A stretch of 64,000 bases of DNA from Microbacteriaceae bacterium (GTDB taxonomy: Bacteria; Actinomycetota; Actinomycetes; Actinomycetales; Microbacteriaceae): assembly GCA_004297935.1 (NCBI GenBank), contig SCRE01000014.1, forward strand, positions 1 to 64,000, written 5' to 3'. Positions 26,469 through 35,560 of this stretch are shown piece after piece. The position numbers and the translations under genes are program-made. The number at the start of each line of letters is the position of its first letter. Positions within the stretch are counted from its first letter, which is position 1. The notes beneath the pieces are model-generated. The model worked only from the letters and a program-made list of their open reading frames with translations, had not been told where the DNA came from and did no database searches.

Positions 26469-27622
26469 GTTGGTTCGTTCTGTTGTTCGGTGTGGTGATC
26501 TGCACATTGATGGCAGGTCTGCTGTTCGCGATGCCGGCGATCGTGCATCCGACGGTTCCGCTCGGTGTCAGCGTGCCGCACGACCGGGTGGGCGACCCGG
26601 TCATCCGGGCAGCCGTTTGCCGCTATCGCGTCGCGATCGTCGGATGCTGGGTGCTCGCCATCGCCGGCACGATTCTGCTCGCTGACGAGGTCGGTCTCGC
26701 GCTCACCGTACCCGTTCTCGGACTCGTGGTGCTCGGTGCCGTCTCATATCTGCTGGCCCGCTCGACGATCTCCCATGCAAAAAGGGTCGGCCATTGGTAT
26801 GAGGGCGTGCCGGTTCGGCTGCGTGCCGAGATCACGGCCCATGCATCCCCCCGACCGTCGCCCTGGTGGGCAGTCGTCTCCGTGCTCCTGCTGCTTGCGA
26901 CCGTCGTGGTCGGTGTCGCCGTGTACCCGACCCTGCCCGAAACGCTGCCCGTGCACTGGAATGCCGCCGGCGAGATCGACGGCTATGCGGCCAAGTCGAT
27001 CTGGCCCGTGTTCGGACCGCTATTGATCGGTCTGGGATTGGTCGCTCTCCTGTTCGCAACCTCATACCTCGGCCGGCTGACGACGGGGCGGTCCGCAGCA
27101 TCCGACACGCTCGAACAGGCGGCGCATCGGGCAGATGTTCAGCGTCGCCTGCTCGTGTCGCTGATCGGGCAGCTCGGCTTGGTGGTCACCCTGATGATCT
27201 GCGCGCTGACGGTGACCGGGTGGTTCGCGCCGAAATCGAACGTGCCGTTCGTCGTGTTCCCGGTCGCGCTGATCGTGCTCATCGCGGCGATGCTGACGGT
27301 GTTCGTCGTGCGCTACTCCCGTTCGATCGCGCGCTCGCAGGTTGCAGCCACCGCCGGCAATGCGGCCACCGGTACGAACCTCGCCGATCGCACCGCCCGC
27401 GCCGCCGATGCCCCCGACGACGATCGCTACTGGAAGGGTGGCTTGATCTACGTCAATAGGAACGACCCGGCCGTGTTCGTGCCCAAGCGCTTCGGTGTCG
27501 GATGGACGGTCAACCTGGGCAGCGCCGGCGGATTCGCGATCGCGCTGCTGCTGGTCCTCGTAGTCGTCGGCGCCATCACCCTGGCCATTGCGGCGCCCGG
27601 CGCCCGGCACCATCTGCTCTAG
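26465..27622 (+). CDS. DUF1648/DUF5808 membrane protein, partner of the YtrA-type regulator
   Basis: A 385-residue protein with about eight hydrophobic segments. PETLPVHWNAAGEIDGYA (residues about 158-175) is the DUF1648 signature; the C-terminal region DDRYWKGGLIYVNRNDPAVF ... KRFGVGWTVNLG is a DUF5808 signature. Proteins of this kind (SdpI-like) follow YtrA-type GntR genes in Firmicutes and actinobacteria and may respond to cell-envelope stress or immunity functions; the role here is not known. Convergent with nhaA, the stop codons overlapping. Confidence 0.85.
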   Translation: MSWFVLLFGVVICTLMAGLLFAMPAIVHPTVPLGVSVPHDRVGDPVIRAAVCRYRVAIVGCWVLAIAGTILLADEVGLALTVPVLGLVVLGAVSYLLARSTISHAKRVGHWYEGVPVRLRAEITAHASPRPSPWWAVVSVLLLLATVVVGVAVYPTLPETLPVHWNAAGEIDGYAAKSIWPVFGPLLIGLGLVALLFATSYLGRLTTGRSAASDTLEQAAHRADVQRRLLVSLIGQLGLVVTLMICALTVTGWFAPKSNVPFVVFPVALIVLIAAMLTVFVVRYSRSIARSQVAATAGNAATGTNLADRTARAADAPDDDRYWKGGLIYVNRNDPAVFVPKRFGVGWTVNLGSAGGFAIALLLVLVVVGAITLAIAAPGARHHLL

Positions 27623-28797
27623 GCCGGCGTCTGGGGGCCACGCGCTGTGGAGTGCGGGTGCTCGCGCTGGTAACGCCTGGCGAGAGCGGAGACCAGGATG
27701 CCGGCGAGAACGATGGAGACTCCGGAGCCGAGCAGCACGGCGAGCGTTCCCTCGTCGACCACCTCGTGACTGTCTCTGAACGCCAACTCGTTCATCAGCA
27801 GCGAGACGGTGAAGCCGATGCCGCCCAGCGACGAAATGACGATCAGCGCCCGAAGGCTGATCTTCGGCCGCTGGCCCCGCCGCCCGATGAACGAGCCCAG
27901 CCAGCCGCCGAGCGTGATGCCGATCAGCTTGCCGACCGGCAGCGCGATCACGATGCCCCAGAACGGTGCGGCCAAGCGGTCGACGGCGACCTGAGGAATA
28001 GCGACCAGAGCCGCCGAGAATGCGAACAGCGGCAGGATCAGGCCGTTGGACCACGGCTCGAGCGCGTGCGCGACCCGCCGGGCGGGAGCCCGCGACATGA
28101 CGAGTCCGAGCACGACGCCGGCGATGGTGGCGTGCACACCGGAGCGATACACGAGCACCCAGGTGAGCACGGCGAGCAGCGCCATGGCCACTCCGAGGGG
28201 AACGCGCATCCGTCCGTGCAGCATCCGGCTGAGCAGCCAGAAGGCAGCCGCGCTGACAGCGGCGAGCCCCAGCATGCCGAGGTTCGGGTCCGTCGTGAAG
28301 AACACCGCGATGATCACGATTGCGATCAAGTCGTCGAGCACGGCGAGCGCCAGCAGGAACACCCTGATCCGGTTCGGCAGGCCGCGGCCGAAGACGGCGA
28401 GCACGCCGAGCGCGAAGGCGATATCCGTCGCGGTCGGGACCGGCCAACCCTGCGCGTAGCCGCTTCCGGCGGTCAGGGCCAGGTAGATGAGCGCGGGGAT
28501 GGCCACGCCGCCGATCGCGGCGATCGCGGGATGCACCGCCTTGCGTACGCTGTTCAACTCGCCCGCCACGAGCTCGTGTTTGAGCTCGACGGCGACGATG
28601 AAGAAGAAGACGGCGAGCAGGCCGTCGCTGATCCAGTGCCCGACGGACAGGTCGAGGTCGATACCCGGGATGGCGACGCCAGCGTGCTGCAGCGCCATCA
28701 GGTTCGGTCCGAGGGCCGTGTTGGCGAAAACGAGCCCGAGTGCTGCCGCGCCGAGCAACAGGGCCGCGGCCGATCGTTCCGAGCGAATGAGACTCAC
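27619..28797 (-). CDS. nhaA: Na+/H+ antiporter NhaA
   Basis: A 392-residue inner-membrane antiporter exchanging Na+ for H+. Key motifs: FFFIVAVELKHELVAGEL, VPTATDIAFALGVLAVFG, the paired aspartates in LAVLDDLIAIVIIAVFF, and PLFAFSAALV with the discontinuous helix. Eleven to twelve helices can be drawn. Start GTG was chosen for its AGGAG site six bases upstream; the open frame further back is unlike a membrane protein. The last 15 residues (HPHSTARGPQTPA) are a short hydrophilic tail. Confidence 0.95.
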   Translation of the reverse strand: MSLIRSERSAAALLLGAAALGLVFANTALGPNLMALQHAGVAIPGIDLDLSVGHWISDGLLAVFFFIVAVELKHELVAGELNSVRKAVHPAIAAIGGVAIPALIYLALTAGSGYAQGWPVPTATDIAFALGVLAVFGRGLPNRIRVFLLALAVLDDLIAIVIIAVFFTTDPNLGMLGLAAVSAAAFWLLSRMLHGRMRVPLGVAMALLAVLTWVLVYRSGVHATIAGVVLGLVMSRAPARRVAHALEPWSNGLILPLFAFSAALVAIPQVAVDRLAAPFWGIVIALPVGKLIGITLGGWLGSFIGRRGQRPKISLRALIVISSLGGIGFTVSLLMNELAFRDSHEVVDEGTLAVLLGSGVSIVLAGILVSALARRYQREHPHSTARGPQTPA

Positions 28798-29060
28798 CGA
28801 TTCTCCTGTCGAGCTGTTCGTCGCGGCTCGCGGTGAACCCCGCAAGCCGCGCTGCGATGATCCGCAGGCCGACCAGACTTCCCGGCGCTCCGTCGCCCAG
28901 TCTAGGGGTTCCTTCGGCTCAGCTCGGGACGCCCGTGCGCGCCGACTCTCAATCGAGTCGGGGCAAAGTGCGGTCATTCCTCAAAACATGCGACATTTTG
29001 CGCCGACTCGATGGAGGACGCGGACGATGAGAGGATGGGAACCGGCGAAAGGGGCAGTCC

Positions 29061-29780
29061 ATGACCGACGCGAGCGCGGCATCCGGATCGCGCGAAGCAG
29101 CACCGTCGAAGCTCGATGACTTCGCCGCCGCAATGGCCGCGGTGCTCGACCGTTGCGTCTGGAGTCAGGGGATGACGCACGCGTCGCTGGTGCCCTACCT
29201 CATCGAGGAGAGTTACGAGCTCGTGGATGCCATTGAGGCCGGAACGACCGACGAGATCATGGAAGAACTCGGTGATGTGCTCTGGCAGGTGGCGTTCCAT
29301 TCCGAGATCGCCGCGCGCACCGCCGGGGAGGATTTCGACATCGAGGACGTCGCAGCGCGGGTGACCGCGAAGATGGTGCGGCGGCATCCGCATGTCTTCG
29401 CCGGTGAGGTCGCGGCAACCCCGGAGGAGGTGCTGCGGTTGTGGAGCGCCGCAAAGGCGGCGGAGAAACGACAGCGCACCAGCGTGCTCGACGGAGTACC
29501 TCAGGGGATGCCGGCGCTCGCGTTGGCCGACAAGCTGATCGCGCGCGCCGAGAAGGTCGGCGCCCGGCCGACCGGCGGTGCCGACGGCAGTGCGGCCAGC
29601 GCCGCAGAGGGCTCGGAGGACGTCCCGATCGCCGACGAGACCGAACTCGGCAGCCTCCTGCTGGCGGTCGTCGCATCCGCTCGGTCACGCGGGCTCGACG
29701 CTGAACGCGCTCTGCGCACAACCCTTCGCGGGCTGCAGGCCGAGATCCGGGCGTGCGAAGCGGATGCCGCCGCCCGCTGA
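29061..29780 (+). CDS. mazG: MazG nucleoside triphosphate pyrophosphohydrolase
   Basis: A 239-residue house-cleaning NTP pyrophosphatase. The metal-binding helices are EESYELVDAIE (Glu49, Glu50, Glu53) and EELGDVLWQV (Glu69, Asp72), followed by FDIEDVAARVTAKMVRRHPHVF. A second, degenerate MazG half occupies the C-terminus as in E. coli MazG. SD GAAAGGGG. In the 263 bases upstream a hairpin CCGACTC-TCAATC-GAGTCGG (28942-28961) is the only structure seen. Next to hisS-eno as in related actinobacteria. Confidence 0.93.
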   Translation: MTDASAASGSREAAPSKLDDFAAAMAAVLDRCVWSQGMTHASLVPYLIEESYELVDAIEAGTTDEIMEELGDVLWQVAFHSEIAARTAGEDFDIEDVAARVTAKMVRRHPHVFAGEVAATPEEVLRLWSAAKAAEKRQRTSVLDGVPQGMPALALADKLIARAEKVGARPTGGADGSAASAAEGSEDVPIADETELGSLLLAVVASARSRGLDAERALRTTLRGLQAEIRACEADAAAR

Positions 29781-30089
29781 CCCGGTCGGCCTGACCCGGC
29801 CGGCGCGGCCCGCGGGCATTCACGGCACCCTACGGTCGACGCTGCGATCTCCCGGATTTCCCGACGGGGTAACCCGATTCCCTCGCCGTACGGTTCTCGA
29901 CTGCGTCGACCCTGCGTATCCGACAGCGAACGCCTGCTCACGAGCGCGTCCGACTCAAGCCGGGTCCCAATGGGACGCCGCCGACACGCTGGGAGCGTGC
30001 TCAGGGCGACAACACTCTTATTTTAGCCTGACATGCTGGCAACGGCGAGGGGAGTTTTCGGGCGGGGCGCCTCTGCCAGAATCATAGGT
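29781..30089. other. Intergenic interval mazG-hisS without a gene
   Basis: No convincing coding frame or RNA gene is seen in these 309 bases. The left half is GC-rich. A short AT-rich stretch (30016-30028, CTTATTTTAGCCT) may contain a promoter for hisS. A CAGAAT sequence seven bases before the hisS ATG would also suit a leaderless start. No T-box pattern was recognised. Confidence 0.5.
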
Positions 30090-31391
30090 ATGGCTCGAGA
30101 CGTGAATCCTCCCCGCGGTATGCGCGATTTTCTTCCGGCGGAGAAAGCACGACGCGAGCATGCGCTCGCCACGATTCGACGCAGCTACTCCGCCCACGGC
30201 TTCGACGAGATCGAAACCCCGGTGGTCGAGGATGCTGCGCGGCTGCACTCCGGGCTCGGCGGCGACAACGAGAAGCTCGCCTTCGGAATACTGCGCCGCG
30301 GGCTCGACGCCGAGGCCGTGGCACACGCTGCCGCCGCAGACGATCTCGCATCGCTGACCGATCTCGGGCTGCGCTTCGATCTGACCGTGCCGCTCGCCCG
30401 GTTCTACGCGACCCATCGATCCGAACTTCCCGGCGTGTTCAAGGCGATTCAGATCGCGCCGGTCTGGCGGGCCGAGCGTCCGCAGAAGGGCCGCTACCGA
30501 CAATTCGTGCAGTGCGACATCGACATCATCGGCGAGGCCGGTCCGCTCGCGGAGATCGAGTTGATCACCGCCACCGCAGCGACGCTGCGCGCGCTCGGAA
30601 TCGTCGGATGCCGCATCCGGATCAATCACCGCAGCATCCTGCGCAGGCTGGTCGCCTCCTGGCAGATCGCCCCGAGCGACCACGAACGTGCCCTCGTCAC
30701 GATCGACAAGGAAGATAAGATCGGCGTCGACGGAGTCGTCGCCGAGCTCGTCGAACAGGGCGTTCTCGCGACGGAGCGCGCCGGCACCGCCCGCGAGAAC
30801 CTTGCTGGGCTGCCCAACGACGGCTGGAGTCTGCTGCGCGCGGACGGCACGGCGGCGGTCGACGTTCCGTGGCTCGACGCGGACGCCTACCGGGAGTTGC
30901 GTGCGATCCGTGACGCCGTCGCAGCCGTGGCACCGGACCTGCCCCTCGTGTTCTCCCACAACCTCGTGCGCGGGATGGGCTACTACACCGGAGCGATCTT
31001 CGAGATCCAGCATCCGGGCCTCGGGTACTCGCTCGGCGGCGGCGGGCGTTACGACGGCATGATCGGCCGGTTCCTCGGGACCGATGTGCCGGCGACCGGG
31101 TTCTCCATCGGCTTCGAACGAATCGTCGACCTGGTCGCCACCCCGGCGGATGCCGCGGCCGACGCGGTCGTGCTCGTGCACGACCGTGATGTCCTCCCCG
31201 CGCGCCTGCTCGCGTTGAAGACGGCGTTGATCGCGGGCGGCAAGCGCGTGCGGCTGGAGCGGCGCACGAAGAACCTGAAGGGCCTGCTCGAGCGCGCCGC
31301 GGCATCCGGGTACGGGGCATTCGCTCTGGTCGGCGTCGATACCGTGACGACCCGTGAGCTCGAGTTCAGGCCGTTGGTCGAGCGTCGTTAG
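30090..31391 (+). CDS. hisS: Histidine-tRNA ligase
   Basis: A 433-residue class II synthetase. PPRGMRDFLPAEKARREHAL opens motif 1; motif 2 is WRAERPQKGRYRQFVQCDID; the histidine A loop is GMGYYTGAIFEI; motif 3 is GFSIGFERIV. The C-terminal anticodon-binding domain starts near residue 345 (DAVVLVHDRDVLPARLLALKT). No ribosome site precedes the ATG, which would fit a leaderless message. Upstream extension of the frame lacks similarity. Confidence 0.95.
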   Translation: MARDVNPPRGMRDFLPAEKARREHALATIRRSYSAHGFDEIETPVVEDAARLHSGLGGDNEKLAFGILRRGLDAEAVAHAAAADDLASLTDLGLRFDLTVPLARFYATHRSELPGVFKAIQIAPVWRAERPQKGRYRQFVQCDIDIIGEAGPLAEIELITATAATLRALGIVGCRIRINHRSILRRLVASWQIAPSDHERALVTIDKEDKIGVDGVVAELVEQGVLATERAGTARENLAGLPNDGWSLLRADGTAAVDVPWLDADAYRELRAIRDAVAAVAPDLPLVFSHNLVRGMGYYTGAIFEIQHPGLGYSLGGGGRYDGMIGRFLGTDVPATGFSIGFERIVDLVATPADAAADAVVLVHDRDVLPARLLALKTALIAGGKRVRLERRTKNLKGLLERAAASGYGAFALVGVDTVTTRELEFRPLVERR

Positions 31392-31411
31392 ACTTGCTCC
31401 CGGATCATTGA

Positions 31412-32734
<1,323 letters not shown>

Positions 32735-32800
32735 CCTCCCCGAACTCCCAGCCGACTGAGGTTAGGCTCGATGGCGCCGAGACGATGACAGGAGGCCGCC

Positions 32801-33259
32801 ATGGCGGGGGAGGGCTCGACCGGGGGCTGGCTGCGCGGCATCCGATTCTCTTGGTTCACCTTTCTGATGATGGGGATTCTCGTTCTGGGCGTGCTCGTGG
32901 TCGCACCGACGCTGCAACAGTACATTCAGCAGCGGCAGCAGATCGCCGACATGCAACACGCCAATGCCACACTGCGCTCGAAGGTGAAAACGCTCGACGC
33001 CGACAAGGCTCGGTGGAGTGACCCCAGCTACATCCGGGCGGAGGCGCGTGATCGACTGCTCTACGTCATGCCGGGCGAGACCAGCTACTTGGTGATCGAC
33101 GATCGCCCGGCGGCTGCGAAGAAAGACACGGCGCCGGTGAGTAAATCCATTCAGAAGACGCAGAGCGATTGGCTTGGCGCCCTCTTCGATTCGATCATGA
33201 TCGCGGGTCTCAGCACGCAGCCGGTCGGCAGCCTGCCGACGTCGAACCCGGCCGGATGA
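32801..33259 (+). CDS. Septum formation initiator, FtsB/DivIC family
   Basis: A 152-residue bitopic divisome protein: one membrane helix (about residues 17-35), an extracellular coiled coil (38-72) and the conserved WSDPSYIRAEARDRLLYVMPGE segment that follows it in actinobacterial DivIC. It recruits and stabilises FtsQ/FtsL at the septum. AGGAGG precedes the ATG. Position after eno is conserved across actinobacteria. Confidence 0.92.
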   Translation: MAGEGSTGGWLRGIRFSWFTFLMMGILVLGVLVVAPTLQQYIQQRQQIADMQHANATLRSKVKTLDADKARWSDPSYIRAEARDRLLYVMPGETSYLVIDDRPAAAKKDTAPVSKSIQKTQSDWLGALFDSIMIAGLSTQPVGSLPTSNPAG

Positions 33260-33262
33260 CCC

Positions 33263-33778
33263 ATGACAACTCCTCCGTTCGCCCCGGTCGACGATCGAGA
33301 TATCGCCATCGTGTCCGCCCAGCTGGGCCGCCCCGCCCGCGATGTGATCGGGATTGCGGCGCGTTGCAGCTGCGGGGCGCCGGCCGTGGTTGCGACGGCG
33401 CCGCGACTGGCAGACGGCTCGCCATTCCCTACGCTGTACTACCTGTGTCATCCCGCGGCGACCGCCGCGATCTCCCAGCTGGAGGCAACGCACGCGATGG
33501 TCGAATTCGGCGCGCTGGTTGAGACGGATGCCGCGGTTCGCGAGCAATACGCATCCGCCCACGCTGCGTACCTCGCCGACCGGGAGAGCATCGAGTTCGT
33601 CCAGGAGATCGCCGGATTCTCAGCCGGTGGCATGCCGACCCGGGTGAAGTGCCTGCACGCTTTGGCCGCCCACGCGCTCGCGGCGGGCCCGGGAGTGAAC
33701 CCCATCGGCGACCGGGCGCTTGCGCGGGCTGCGTGGTCGCCTGACGTGTGCCGCTGCCCGGACTACGGCGTCGTCTGA
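33263..33778 (+). CDS. DUF501 family protein
   Basis: A 171-residue protein of unknown function found after eno-ftsB in actinobacteria. Visible landmarks are ARCSCGAPAVV with a Cys pair, FPTLYYLCHP, MPTRVKCLHALAAHALA with a Cys/His pair, and the final WSPDVCRCP. The spaced Cys and His residues could hold a metal ion; this is inference. Four bases separate it from ftsB. A phosphatase gene (ppx) that often follows is replaced by ndh here. Confidence 0.9.
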   Translation: MTTPPFAPVDDRDIAIVSAQLGRPARDVIGIAARCSCGAPAVVATAPRLADGSPFPTLYYLCHPAATAAISQLEATHAMVEFGALVETDAAVREQYASAHAAYLADRESIEFVQEIAGFSAGGMPTRVKCLHALAAHALAAGPGVNPIGDRALARAAWSPDVCRCPDYGVV

Positions 33779-33853
33779 GCCGGTTCAATTTCAGGGCTGC
33801 TGTCTGTGGGGGTAGATTGAACTGATACTTTTTCTTTGAGGAGACGCTCTACT

Positions 33854-35299
33854 GTGCCCAAAATCCTGATCGTCGGCGGCGGATATGCCGGTTTCTACAC
33901 GGCCTGGAAGCTCGAGAAGTGGCTGCGTAGCGGTGAGGCGGACGTGACGATCGTCGACCCGCTGCCGTACATGACGTACCAGCCGTTCCTGCCAGAGGTG
34001 GCCGCAGGTTCTATCGAGCCGCGCCATGCTGTCGTCGCCCAGCGCCGGCACCTGAAGAAGACGACCGTGATCACCGCCAAAGTGACCTACGTCAACCATG
34101 CAGAGAAGAAGGCGACCATCACACCCGCTCTCGGTGAGCCGTGGGAGTTCGACTACGACATCGTCGTGATCACGGCCGGCGCGGTCAGCCGCACGTTCCC
34201 GATTCCGGGTGTCGCAGACCAGGCCATCGGTTTGAAGAACATCGAAGAGGCCGTCGCGATTCGCGACCGTGTACTGACCAACTTCGACAAGGCCGCGGCC
34301 TTGCCGCCGGGCCCGGAACGCGAGCGCCTTCTGACGTTCGTCGTGATCGGTGGCGGATTCGCGGGCATCGAGATCTTCGGTGAACTGCGTTCGTTTGCCA
34401 GCGCGCTGTTGTCGAGCTACCCGCAGCTGTCCTTCGAGGAGACGCACTTCCATCTGATCGAGGCCATGGGCCGGATCATGCCGGAGGTCTCGCTCGAGAC
34501 CAGCTATTGGGTGATCAAGAACCTCGCACAGCGCGGGGCGGATATCCACCTCGAGACCCAGTTGACCAGTGCCGTCGATGGGCGGATCGAGCTTTCGACC
34601 GGTGAGAGCTTCGACGCCGACCTGATCGTCTGGACGGCCGGTGTCATGGCCAACCCGAGCGTCGTTCGGCACACCGATCTGCCGATCGAGGAGCGCGGCC
34701 GCCTCAAGGTGCGCGCCGACCTGCGAGTGGGAGACGAAGACGACTTCATCCCGGATGCCTGGGGTGCCGGCGACGTCAGCGCGGTGCCCGACCTGTCAGG
34801 CGGCGGCGTCGGCGGCTACTGCGTGCCCAACGCCCAGCACGCCGTGCGCCAGGGCAAGACGCTCGCCAGGAACATCGTGGCGTCGCTGCGCGGTGAGGGC
34901 GTGCGTGACTACTTCCACAAGAATGCGGGTGCGGTCGCCGGTATCGGCCTCGGCATCGGTGTCTTCCAGAAGGGCAAGCTCGGCATCACGGGCCTTCCGG
35001 CCTGGGCGATGCACCGTGGCTACCACGGGCTGGCGATGCCGAGCTGGGAACGCAAGTTCCGCGTCATCTGGGGCTGGTGGAACAACCTGTGGCTCGGCCG
35101 TGACATCGTCTCGCTGTCCGCGACCCTCCAACCGCGCGCAGCATTCGAGGAGTTCGCCTCCCGCCCGAAGCCGCCGGTGGCGACCGCGGCCGCTCCTGCT
35201 GTGACGGCGAAGGCCCGGGAAGCGAAGGCTCGGGATGCGAAGGTCCAGGCCAAGACGAAGAAGGCTCTCGTCGGCGAGAAGGCGGTCGCGGGCAAGTAG
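33854..35299 (+). CDS. ndh: Type II NADH dehydrogenase
   Basis: A 481-residue single-subunit NADH:quinone oxidoreductase. FAD-binding ILIVGGGYAGFYTAWKLEK at the start, NADH-binding VVIGGGFAGIEIFGELRSF near residue 165, IVWTAGVMANP near 262, and the membrane-associating C-terminal helices (WWNNLWLGRDIVSL). After about residue 440 there is an Ala/Lys-rich tail with AKAREAKARDAKVQAKTKKA, unusual in length and probably disordered. Start GTG has GAGGAG ten bases upstream. Confidence 0.94.
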   Translation: MPKILIVGGGYAGFYTAWKLEKWLRSGEADVTIVDPLPYMTYQPFLPEVAAGSIEPRHAVVAQRRHLKKTTVITAKVTYVNHAEKKATITPALGEPWEFDYDIVVITAGAVSRTFPIPGVADQAIGLKNIEEAVAIRDRVLTNFDKAAALPPGPERERLLTFVVIGGGFAGIEIFGELRSFASALLSSYPQLSFEETHFHLIEAMGRIMPEVSLETSYWVIKNLAQRGADIHLETQLTSAVDGRIELSTGESFDADLIVWTAGVMANPSVVRHTDLPIEERGRLKVRADLRVGDEDDFIPDAWGAGDVSAVPDLSGGGVGGYCVPNAQHAVRQGKTLARNIVASLRGEGVRDYFHKNAGAVAGIGLGIGVFQKGKLGITGLPAWAMHRGYHGLAMPSWERKFRVIWGWWNNLWLGRDIVSLSATLQPRAAFEEFASRPKPPVATAAAPAVTAKAREAKARDAKVQAKTKKALVGEKAVAGK

Positions 35300-35320
35300 T
35301 CCGCACGCACAGCATCACTC

Positions 35321-35349
35321 GAGGGGGTTCATCTGCGGATGGGCCCCTC
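35321..35349 (+). terminator. Terminator of ndh
   Basis: GAGGGG (35321-35326) pairs with CCCCTC (35344-35349) across a 17-base loop that can itself pair partly (CATCTGCGGATG). TTCGTGT follows. Located 22 bases behind the ndh stop. Confidence 0.6.
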
Positions 35350-35427
35350 TTCGTGTCACAGCTCCTCGTAGCACAGCTCTTTGTATCCCGGGCGGATGCT
35401 CGCCGGTCCCGTAGCATGGAGCCGCAC

Positions 35428-35502
35428 GCCCCCGTAGCCCAATGGCAGAGGCAGGCGACTTAAAATCGCCACAGTGTGGGTTCGAGTCCCACCGGGGGTA
35501 CC
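35428..35502 (+). tRNA. tRNA-like gene, anticodon UAA (Leu codon UUA), class I body
   Basis: A full cloverleaf can be drawn: acceptor GCCCCCG/CGGGGGT (with G1-U72 wobble), D arm GCC...GGC, anticodon stem GGCGA/TCGCC with loop CTTAAAA (anticodon TAA at 35461-35463), a five-base variable loop ACAGT, and T arm GTGGG-TTCGAGT-CCCAC. Discriminator A followed by CC; the final A of CCA is not encoded. Bacterial leucine tRNAs normally have a long variable arm, so identity by anticodon and by body disagree. Isolated, between ndh and a convergent gene. Confidence 0.85.
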
Positions 35503-35560
35503 GCCGGCGGGTACCACAGGGCCGTCGGGTTCGGCCTGCTCCTTCGGCAATTCCGGCGGC

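Noticed and set aside
29781-30089. T-box or other riboswitch upstream of hisS
   Set aside because: No specifier loop, antiterminator or T-run terminator could be drawn.
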